From: Balanoglossus misakiensis
Lineage: Eukaryota > Hemichordata
NCBI GenBank assembly: GCA_040954595.2
Contig: CM082598.2
Coordinates: 5,580,001-5,644,000 of the forward strand
Direction: 5' to 3'
DNA length: 64,000 nucleotides
Below are positions 35,649 through 45,800 of the stretch, piece after piece. The position numbers and the translations under genes are program-made. Within the stretch, counting starts at the first letter, position 1. Each line of letters opens with the position of its first letter. The notes below the pieces were generated by a model. The model saw only the letters and a list, made by a program, of their open reading frames with translations. It did no database searches and was not told the DNA's origin.

Positions 35649-37264
35649 TATTATCAATATGGGATACTATGTTTATTGCATTACTCAAACGTAATTTGTT
35701 CACTAGCGATCTATAAAATCTGGAATGTTACAACTTTCACAGTAAATATTTTTTCCACTTTTATTAAACCTGAATGTAAGTTGTTTTAATAATTGACCTA
35801 AGTATGTCTTTTTAATATGAAACCCCTGAGTTTTGAAGATATTAATTTCAGCAGTGTCATGTTAACTCCTAATTTGCATGTGCGTATGCAACGAAATTGG
35901 ATAATTGGCACTGTAAATCCTACGTGATAATCAACAACACTGAAATTACGAAGATGACAAAGATGAGTACTGTGGAAAATATCCTTTAAATTATCATTCG
36001 GCTTTGAACTTGGGATGTGTGTCATAATACTTCGCCAACATTGGTTGAAATTTTCCTTTCCAAATGTACAGTTTATATTGTTTAATTTCATGTCTACAAA
36101 CTATAATGAAAACACTGGGCACTTTCATGAAACATCTAATAGAAGAGGTTTTATTGAAATTAAATCATATTCTTCAGGAAATTATATTTAAATTATATAT
36201 AAACTATTTGAAAATTTATGAAAATAATTTGACCTCTTTCTATATTTATAAAAGAAAACCATTCAGTTTTGCTGAGACAGATATTACTCTATAAATATTG
36301 TAGGTATAATTCCCTTCAATATCTTCTCATTGCAACATTTTTGTTCTACCTTTTTATTGGTGACAGCTTAACACGTGAAAGCATTGCAGTTGCCAAACAT
36401 TTCAATTTTTTTCCCTGGATGCAATACACTAGTAGCTGTACATTTATAGCTAGAAGGCTCTGACCCTTGTATAAATGTTTAGAAAGTGTTCTACTAGTGC
36501 AAGTCATTCTAGTGTCAGTGTTCTCCACAGGTTGGAAAATTAATGTAGCGCCTAATTTGAATAAAATTTGCATAAATAATAATCAGCAGAAGTTTCTGCC
36601 AGGCAAGTCACTTTTCACATTTGACAAAAACTACAACAATACAACCACTAAGACTTACTGAAATAAATAATCAGCTGAAATATTTCCCCCTCATAAACTG
36701 AATAAAGACAACAACACTGACAAATGACAGCTTAGCCCTAAATACATGTACAGTTTTCAAAAATCTGATTTTTTGGAATAGCACTCAGACCAGTGCATTG
36801 TCTCAGTTTGACATTATTTTTTTATGGATGCGTCCAGTCAGCAGAAACTCAACTTATGTGGCGCGACTAGGTCAACCAACCCTACGCCGTGTGTTTGTGT
36901 ATAGTACCAGTTCCTGTATTACCAACAGACCCATTCCCGTGGGAATTATCCTTTCCAACACGGTCAGTAGAACCTCCAGAAAGATTTCCCATCATTGATG
37001 ACACTGAATTGTCTTGACCCTGTTATGAAAGCACTTCACTAAGTGTTGCCGCCGCCAGATGCGTGAGGGCGCTGTCCACTATGCCTTGCTCACGCATACT
37101 ATGGACACTACCTAAATTTGTTTCACCTGTTCCCAAACGTTTGCATAAATGTTTGAAGTTGTTTTGCCATATTACAAACTGATCGTTCCACTGTATCTAG
37201 CCGTCTACCGATATCACATTCATCCCTTGTATTTCGACCAACTGACCCTGGGGAAACATTCAGA
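35649..37264. other. Intergenic stretch, nothing recognised
   Basis: Very AT-rich to about 36780, then more balanced. No motif-bearing frame was found. Confidence 0.3.
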
Positions 37265-38045
37265 TATCTACCCTGACCCTAGCTGAAATGATTGTAGCGA
37301 GTGCTGCTAGGTTGACTGGTGTGTTCGCAGCCCTACTGCTACAAAGCCTAGTGTGTAATTTTCCAATCAACTTTCCGTCGACAGCTGAGTTACGGGGTTA
37401 ACTCTTACCGCCGATAAAATTTGAAAACCGAACGGCTGCATCCCCCCACCCACCCACCCCCAAAATACCCCCAACTTAGTAGTCCAACGCCCAAATTTCC
37501 CCCAAAGTGTCCTGCTTCCATTAAAAAAAAGATAAATCCACTGAAGTTTCGCCGATGTTTTCAAACTTTGTCCTAGCAGCACCCGCAACAATCATTGCAG
37601 CTACCCCGACCCTAGCTGCAATGATTGTAGCGGCCGGTGCTGCTTGGTTGACTGGTGTGCAGCATAACCGCTACAAGGCCTTGTGTGTAATTTTCCAATC
37701 AACTTTCGGTCGTCAGATAAACGATAAATCCACTGAAGTTTCGCCGATGTGTTCCGCCATGTTGGAGCAAACATGGCGGACAAAGTTTGTAAACATCGGC
37801 GAAACTTCAGTGGATTTATCGTTTTTTTAATGGAAGTAAGACAACTTTGGGGGAAATTTGGGCGTCGGAGGTGTTTTTTTGGGGGGATGTACCCGTTCGG
37901 TGTTCAAATGTTATCGGAGGTAAGAGTTAAACCCTGTAACTGAGCTGACGACCGAAAGTTGATTGGAAAATTACACACAAGGCCTTGTAGCGGTTATGCA
38001 CCTAGCAGCACCCGCTACAATCATTGCAGCTACCCCGACCCCTGC
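37265..38045. mobile_element. Long foldback element, nested
   Basis: The outer arms (about 37265-37560 and 37800-38045) are imperfect reverse complements. They share TTTTCCAATCAACTTTC, TAGCGG..GCTGCTAGG blocks and G/C-runs. Inside (37575-37825) is a second inverted pair around GATAAATCCACTGAAGTTTC, with CCGCCATGTT/AACATGGCGG at the centre. It is GC-richer than the surroundings. Confidence 0.8.
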
Positions 38046-38139
38046 CTGACCTCCTCCCTGTGCCCGATGAAACGAGCGGAGGAGTGTTCAGGGCTTCATC
38101 AGAAATGACTGTAGAATTAACGTCTGTTCTCTCGAACCT

Positions 38140-38515
38140 AGCTCTGCGTACAGGTCTGTGTGTTCCCGGCGTTACACGGCCTCCACCTGATTTATTTTTG
38201 TGTGTTTACATGTTGAGATCGCCGTATTGAATATAAGGCTTAGGCCTACAGCAGGTTTATTTCCATGGGTAAACATAGAAGTTTTAGAAAGCCAGTCGTT
38301 CAGACGTTAGAAGAAGTTGACCGCATCATATTTGGAGTCGGTTAGGAGGTAGAAGTAGACAGGGAAAGGATTTTGCTTCGATAAAATCGAATTTCGGCCG
38401 AAAAAGCTGCGGTCCGGATCCGGACCGCAGACGCACCAGTTTTTTCTATGGCGCCTTGCAGGGCTGTGGTGAAGGCCGTGTAACGCCGGGAACACACAGA
38501 CCTGTACGCAGAGCT
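38140..38515. mobile_element. Foldback with perfect 42-base arms
   Basis: 38140-38181 and 38474-38515 are exact reverse complements (AGCTCTGCGTACAGGTCTGT at the outer end). The 292-base interior includes a small perfect hairpin with CGGTCCGGATCCGGACCG near 38410. Confidence 0.9.
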
Positions 38516-38526
38516 ATCTTGAACCT

Positions 38527-38610
38527 AGCTCTGCGTGGCAGGGCTGTGTTGTTACGGCGAGCCTCCACCCACAGGCTCGCCGTAACAACACAGCCCTGCC
38601 ACGCAGAGCT
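38527..38610. repeat. Perfect hairpin, 38-base arms with 8-base loop
   Basis: Arms 38527-38564 and 38573-38610 are exact reverse complements beginning AGCTCTGCGTGGCAGGGC. The loop is CCACCCAC. The outer sequence AGCTCTGCGT is shared with the adjacent foldback. Confidence 0.95.
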
Positions 38611-38619
38611 ATCTTGAAC

Positions 38620-39456
38620 CCGGATTCAAACTTACTGTTGAAAACAACCTCCCTATCCTGCGATATATTCGTATCCCCCAAATAAGTAGCCATGATACAA
38701 TTTACCGGATAAAATGCTTTCTATGTGAAACAACACCAACCTAGGCTAAAATCGACACAGAGATCGGACGATGAATGCCCTAAATGAACACGGTACAGCT
38801 CTCAAATCACAACAAAAGAAGGCGACACAGAAGCCCGGGGAATGTGTTGCACTGACCTGCGTTAACAGATCCCGTGAGGAGTACGGTGCCCAGAGTGCTA
38901 ACACATCCCTAAACTTCGGTGGCCTCTTTTGCACACAACAATACAACGGTTCTCAACAAACAGCAATCACCAACGCCACAGGTCACACCGATTCTATAAA
39001 GCGCTCTCAACTACGGTGCTGACCTGTGCCCACAAACAGCTGTCTCTGCACACGGCGGTATAGGAACTCGCCAGAAAGCACGCGCTTCGACGAAGATATC
39101 GGCCCACACCGAACTGCCGAAGTAAACACGACTTAGATCTCGCGATCGGTGACCCGCGGCTCGCTATCCGGTAGGGATAAAACAGGACTAATCAGGAAAA
39201 TTGCACAGACTCAGCTCAGCCGAAACTTGGGGTTCCTTCTCCCCGTAAACACTAGGCTAAACACGTGACCCAGAACGCACTTCTGATTGGTGTAGAACTC
39301 ACCAAGGACAAGATGGGGAAACCCCTCCATCCGTAGCCCAGTAACGGTCACCATGGCAATACCACCAGTCAAGTGAAGCCACACAAAACACCATGCAGAA
39401 TAATAAATCACATGGAATAGCAATTCCACAAAAATAGGATTACACAGTCAATAGCT
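38620..39456. other. Intergenic, moderately GC-rich stretch
   Basis: No convincing gene. Short frames on both strands lack motifs. Confidence 0.3.
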
Positions 39457-39775
39457 AGACAACTCACTTCTACTATTGTTTTTTTTATTACATTTTACAT
39501 ATAGCTAAGTCAGTCAAGTAAAGTTAATCCATTGTTCAAATAAAATCGTAGGGCCTATGGTCACAGCGCTTTATTTTGAGACAAATTTCGTTCCATGTTT
39601 TGCCCATAGAGACATGATAGCAATGGTGAAAAATGCCGAGTCAGCCGTTTTCTTCTATTATTGACTAAATTCATGGCTCTGTATTTCAAAAACAAGCGCA
39701 GGGACCTCTATATTTTATCACCGTGACGGATTTTCATTATACGTACACAGGATATTATCCCAAAGTCCACAATTA
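39457..39775 (+). repeat. Segment shared with 15325-15640
   Basis: Lies about 270 bases upstream of the mosaic gene start codon. The block order is the same as in the intronic copy. Confidence 0.7.
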
Positions 39776-39997
39776 CAAGAAATGGCAATAATTTCAATTT
39801 TATCCATCGTACATCCTTAGCCTAACTAGGAAAAACTCTGTTGCAATTTTCGGGTGTTCGGTGGTAAAATAATCCATCCGTTTCCGGAGCAAAAATGCCG
39901 TTCGAGGTCTCGCACATTATATCCCCCGCTCTTTCAGTTTTCAAATCTGACTGGGCTCTGTTTGTTGTTCGTGGCTTCTTTCCTCAAAACAAGAGCG

Positions 39998-40005
39998 TAT
40001 ATATT
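39998..40005 (+). promoter_or_regulatory. TATA-like motif before the mosaic gene
   Basis: TATATATT lies 36-43 bases before the start codon. If used, it would leave a 5' UTR of only about 10 bases, so it may be chance. Confidence 0.12.
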
Positions 40006-40040
40006 CCAATCGCCAGTCTCCGCTATAACACTTGAAGAAA

Positions 40041-40361
40041 ATGGAAGTCATCAATTTCTTAGTTCTATCTCTTCTCCTGCCAAAGTTTCACTTAGTGTCG
40101 TCTGATTCGATAGTTACTCATGCCTTGACAGCTTCTATGAGCGACTCGTTTGGTGGAACATCCAGTCATATCATTCGAAACTCGTTCACCCTTTTGATGT
40201 GTGTTCACGAATGCCTTCGTCGTAACAATACTTGCCAAGCTGTGAGTTACCGTGAATTTGAAGCAGTGTGTTACATACACCAAACATTAGGTGACGTTGT
40301 ACATCAACCAGGGTCGCAAGTTGTTGTAAAGACTGATATTGACGCCGTCTTTCCTGACGAG
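40041..40361 (+). CDS. Mosaic gene, exon 1: signal peptide and PAN/apple-like domain
   Basis: The ATG at 40041 gives [16 protein letters not shown], a clean signal peptide. The mature part has four cysteines (C54, C58, C65, C77) in the pattern CVHEC...NNTCQAVSY...AVCYIH. This is the core of a PAN/apple domain, in which helix Cys residues are followed by CxxxxY and CxL-like strands. The exon ends PDE at a GTATGT donor in phase 0. An upstream in-frame TTG is not needed as a start. Confidence 0.82.
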
Positions 40362-42743
40362 GTATGTGTACAAACATTTTTTTCGATGTCTGCAAATTAA
40401 TTCGATTTTTTTTCAACCATCAGCAAAAGACAGAGATCCATGCATGATAGACATGCACCTACGACACGTTTCATCCGATATTTGTGTCCCTTCATTGAGT
40501 GCGACTCAAGAAAAGAAAACTTGTCGGTTCCGCGTAACATTTTTTCGGAGTTATTTTGCCCAAGCACTCCCCTGCGTATATATGTGCCGAGAATACCATC
40601 TAGAAATTGCATCGTCTCAATCAAGCAAGCAAGCAAGCAAGCAAACAAACGAAGTTTCCCTTTATACAAACATGGCCAGTTCGGAACATTGTTTTCTCGT
40701 CATGAATAAGGAATTTTTTGTTGGATTTGTTCTTAAACGCGGGAACATCATTTCGATCCCTACCCTAGTCCCAGCCGTATTCTGTCCGCTTTGCTTCCAA
40801 AACTAACGCCTAGCCTCACTCATGCCACTGGCCCCAATAAGACCCCATACCCCTTGCTGGGAATTGTGATTTTATTGGGCCAATGGCATGGGTGAGGCTA
40901 GGCGTAGTTTTGGAAGCAAAGGCGGACAAAATACGGCTAGGACTAGGCTACTTGGTCCCCTAAAACGCCCACGTCTTTTTGTACCACTGTTCCTATTTTA
41001 AGGCCAAAGGGAAACCAAATTTTAGAGTTTCGTGTGTGCGTGCCACAGACTGCAGAACCTGTTATCAATAAGTTATGGAAATGAAATTTACATATTTGAT
41101 AAACCTAAAATATTAAATGCAATTATTTAATGTATTTTTCGAGAAAGTTGTCATCCGTGTTATTAGGCAGAAACTTAATACACTTCTTTTTAACAGTTAG
41201 AAAGAAAAACTGCCCTTTCCTTACTTGGGGCTAGTGTTTTTTGTATTGGTGTGTTTCAGAAGAACCTTCTATGCAATTATACTCAAAGGCATGCGAATAG
41301 TCGCGGATAAAGATCAAACGACGTAAGATTGCTAATTCATTTGCTCATTCGTTTTAAGCCCCGGGAATATTTTGTAGGTTGTGAAAAGTTTTACTGATTT
41401 ATTCCTGATGACACTGTTATGATGTATGTTACTATAGTTACGATGGAGAAGGCACGATAGACGTTTAAACTCTCTCACAGCCCATGGTTGGACAGGCAAT
41501 TTTTTTTACTGTCACAGCATAGTTTCATATACACAAGTTCTACATGTGAATATTTTCAAAAGCTGGCAAATTTCTGTGTTTTAATCAAGGCCAGCTTTTA
41601 TGTGTGTACACCTATGAACATGCCAGCACTAATATACAGGTAGTTTAAGTGTAGGATCTGTGATATGCACAGTAAACAATGACAATCATTCTAATATTTC
41701 TTACTAGCTCTACAAAGGAGACATTACAAAAGAAAATTTTTCTGAGCGTCAATCTGCTGACCTTTCAACTCACTGCATATCATTATCAACGACACATCGT
41801 TCACAAGTGACTTGTTGAAAAACGAAGCCAGTTTAATTTTTGTTTCTTTGTCGGGAAAACTCTAATATGCTTTAGTCAAATGATTATTTCACACTGTATT
41901 TTTGTTTACAAGTGTCAATCTTCTGAATTAGCTAGCCGAAAAAGCGTTTTTTGAATAGACAAATTAAAATTACAAGACGATCATTCATTACTGCAGTGTG
42001 CTTATTGTCTGAGCTACCATCAATTTTCCTTGTAGTCCATGTTTTTTTCTCTCTGGTCTGATTTAGTTAAAGTGCTAGTTAAGCCCTATGAGCTGGAACT
42101 TTGGGGAAATTACCATGAAATTTAGTTTGTCTCAAATCCATTGGTTTTTTTATGGTAAAGTTGGACCTCTACAGAGGGCATTGGGGGTGAAAGTGTTACA
42201 AGACCAGACGCTGTTAATTTCGATGATTTTAATTGATTTTTATTCCACATTTTGGCGTATTTCATCGCTGGTTTTGTATTCAGGAAATATCACAAGCACA
42301 ATCCAAGATCTGACTGTAATATCAGCTTCTGGAAAAGGTGACCCTCCCCCCCAAGATAGGTTTGTAAAAAGTGACCCCCCCCCCAAGATAGGTTTGTAAA
42401 AGTGACCCACCCCCGAATTACCCCGGCCCACCCCTCTCGTAATTACTGAAGACTCCCTAAGCCTGCATGGGCGACGAGAGGGGCTTTGGCAGAGTCGAGA
42501 TAGACGTTTTACTGGCAGCCGCTCATTTGGGCTTGTCTAAATTAAGAAATTTGTTGACCTAAAGTATGATCCAATTCTCTCAGGTATTTTTGAATACTCT
42601 CTAATAAATATTACATCTTTTATGTGGCGTTGTACTTTTCATGCTGTTCTTTGATGTAATGTATCTATATGAGAACTGTTTGTGCAGTCATTGGGTTAAC
42701 TGTTCTTCGGGTAAATCATGGACAAGAAAAACAATAATACTTT

Positions 42744-42828
<85 letters not shown>

Positions 42829-45800
42829 CCATCACCACCATCATCATAATCATCATCATCTTTTCCCGACAAAATTTCGCATTTTTAAAACTAAAAGTCG
42901 CTGTGTTTAATACTCCCCTAGACCGTATTTGTGGAGGCCTGCTCCGATGGACCTTGTAAACACGACAGTTGGTGTGTTTCGCGCCCGGATCAATTTTTGT
43001 GCACATGCCGAGCAGAAGGGGGTTTCCACGGAGATACGTGTGATGTATCAGGTAAGAATTCATCGCACACTTGGAAATAGACACAGCCCGCAAAACTAGT
43101 TTGTCACGTGTTTTCTTCCTGTGTCGTAAAAAGTGCGGGTACAAACGAGCAATAGGTATATAGGCTGCATACCGAATACCGAGTCAGAAACACTTGATTT
43201 TCGCGAGTTGAAATTTTCGCGATATCGAGAGAGGCCACTGTTTCGCGAGTATTAATTTTCGCGTTCTCTTATTTCATTCACTGCATCGTTATCTTCCAAA
43301 AAATATTCGCGAGTTGAAATATTCGCGATATCGAGAGAGGCCAATGTTTCGCGAGTATTAATTTTCGCGTTCTCTTATTTCATTCACTGCATCGTTATCT
43401 CTGAAAAAAAAATTCGCGAGGTGAAATATTCGTGATATCGAGAGAGGCCACTGTTTCGCGAGTATTAATTTTCGCGTTCTCTTATTTCATTCACTGCATC
43501 GTTATCTCTGAAAAAAAATTCGCGAGTTGAAATATTCGCGATATCGAGAGAGGCCACTGTTTCGCGAGTATTAATTTTCGCGTTCTCTTATTTCATTCAC
43601 TGCATCGTTATCTTCCAAAAAAAAATTCACGAGTTAAATTTTTCGCGATATCGAGAGAGGCCACTGTTTCGCGAGTATTAATTTTCGCGTTCTCTTATTT
43701 CATTCACTGCATCGTTATCTTCCAAAAAAAATTCGCGAGTTGAAATATTCGCGATATCGAGAGAGGCCACTGTTTCGCGAGTATTAATTTTCGCGTTCTC
43801 TTATTTCATTCACTGCATCGTTATCTTCCAAAAAAAAATTCGCGAGTTGAAATATTCGCGATATCGAGAGAGGCCACTGTTTCGCGAGTATTAATTTTCG
43901 CGTTCTCTTATTTCATTCACTGCATCGTTATCTTCCAAAAAAATTTCGCGAGTTGAAATATTCGCGATATCGAGAGAGGCCAATGTTTCGCGAGTATTAA
44001 TTTTCGCGTTCTCTTATTTCATTCACTGCATCGTAAAAATCCACGCGACTTTATATTGTCACGCTATTTTGGCTCTCGCGTTTTTCTCGAGAATTTATTG
44101 CTCGCGAAAATAAACTATTTTACGTATGTATATGAGGATAAAGAAAGATGGGGAAATGATTAGAATACTAACACTGAAGTTGAACTTAAAACCCCTAGAA
44201 ATAAAATCAATAAAGATTATTTCAAGACATCGTTTCTGACGGTGAGAAATATTAATGACTGTTTAAAGCGCGTAGCTCGTCTCACGCGCATGTGCGTAAC
44301 TTCCCAGCAAATTTTCCGTTCGATGCATTCAAATAGTGGACTGCCTTCGCTTCCTTCTATATTTCATGCGCACCGTAAAAGTAGATTCTGGTTTTGTCCC
44401 TCCTTTTCACCCAAGCTAGTGTCTTTTCCCGATCTCCGACACATCTAAAGTGAGCACTGCCATATGGGATTAACTGTTCACTAAACATCTGTAACCAGCG
44501 GCTACAGCTGGAACATGCGTGTGAGACGAGCTAGGCGCTTTAAGTTGGTTTAAATGTTAAAACATTTATCCGTTGTACAGTGAAAGACCCACCGAAGTGG
44601 GGTACGTGGGCATCTTGGACAGATTGTACAGTTTCCTGTGGTGTTGGATACCAGAAAAAGCACCGAGAATGCTTGGAATCGTCGACTGAAGTGGATGCTC
44701 GACGTTGTGAGGGACGCGCCAACAATTACCGGAAGTGCAACCTCCATCCCTGTCCAAGTAAAAAGCTTGCAGAGAAGAAGAAGAAACAATCCAATGCGTT
44801 CAGAAAGAAAGTCGGTAGGAAATCTAAACTTGACTTAAATAGGTTTTAAGCCACCTAAGTGAGTGATGAAAATCTCAAATGGTCGACACAATTTCAAGAT
44901 GGCCGATTTTTACCATGTTGAAGGAATAGGAGTTCATAAGCTAAAGTGATGATGGGTCATTCTGAAACTTTGTAACAGAAAAAATAACAAAATGTGAAAA
45001 AAGTTTAATGAGTTTAATATGCTCACTGCAAAGACAGACATGTTTGACCAAAGGAAATCATGAAATACAGTAAACATATCATTTCTTCTATCTCTTACTA
45101 CAGTGGGTTGTCGACTTTTCGACCAGAATGCAATGTGATTTGACCCCCTAGCGCAAAGTGTAAACCTATTTAAGGCAGCCAGTTCTTTGTGTCATCCGGG
45201 GAATTCCCTGTTTGAAATTCTACAATTTATTGTTTGCATTTTCTACCTCCATGCCTAATACAGTCGTGCCAAACACTCGCACAGACAGCCCGTCATGTAA
45301 CCATCTTTTTTTTAAATACTCGTATTTATATATAGTCCCTATAAGACTGTGGGGATCAGAGAAGATGGGCGAAGGTTATGTTGAAGTTTTTGTGGCTCCT
45401 GTTGGACGTTGGGGGCCAATCAGAAGAGACACGTGGGATTTGAACGCAGCGCATGTTGCCTGTCGTCAATTGGGGTTTTCTGCAGCGATGTCAGGTAAGG
45501 CCAGAAGTGTACAATGTTTGGAAAACACACAAGTCTGTTTGGCGCACACTCCAGACATATGCGTCCTTCATTAAGGTACATGGGCTGCAACTGGATAAAA
45601 AAAATTTAAAAAAATAATCTCATATATGCTTTAATTATGTCCATTAAATGATATTTCATGATAATATATCAAGCTCAACACTTATTTATGACAAAATGGC
45701 CAAAAATTATGAAAATTCCAGCAATTTTTAAAAAAGTGCAATATTGCAATGAAAAAAGGAAAATATAATGTCTCAGCGGTGTACATTTACTTCCGTGGGC

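Noticed and set aside
40186-40806. Other frames around mosaic gene exon 1 (up to 155 codons)
   Set aside because: Overlap the PAN exon or the adjacent foldback, with no motif support.
42641-43144. Poly-His and poly-Met frames
   Set aside because: Translation of the CAT microsatellite. The real EGF exon nearby is in its own frame.
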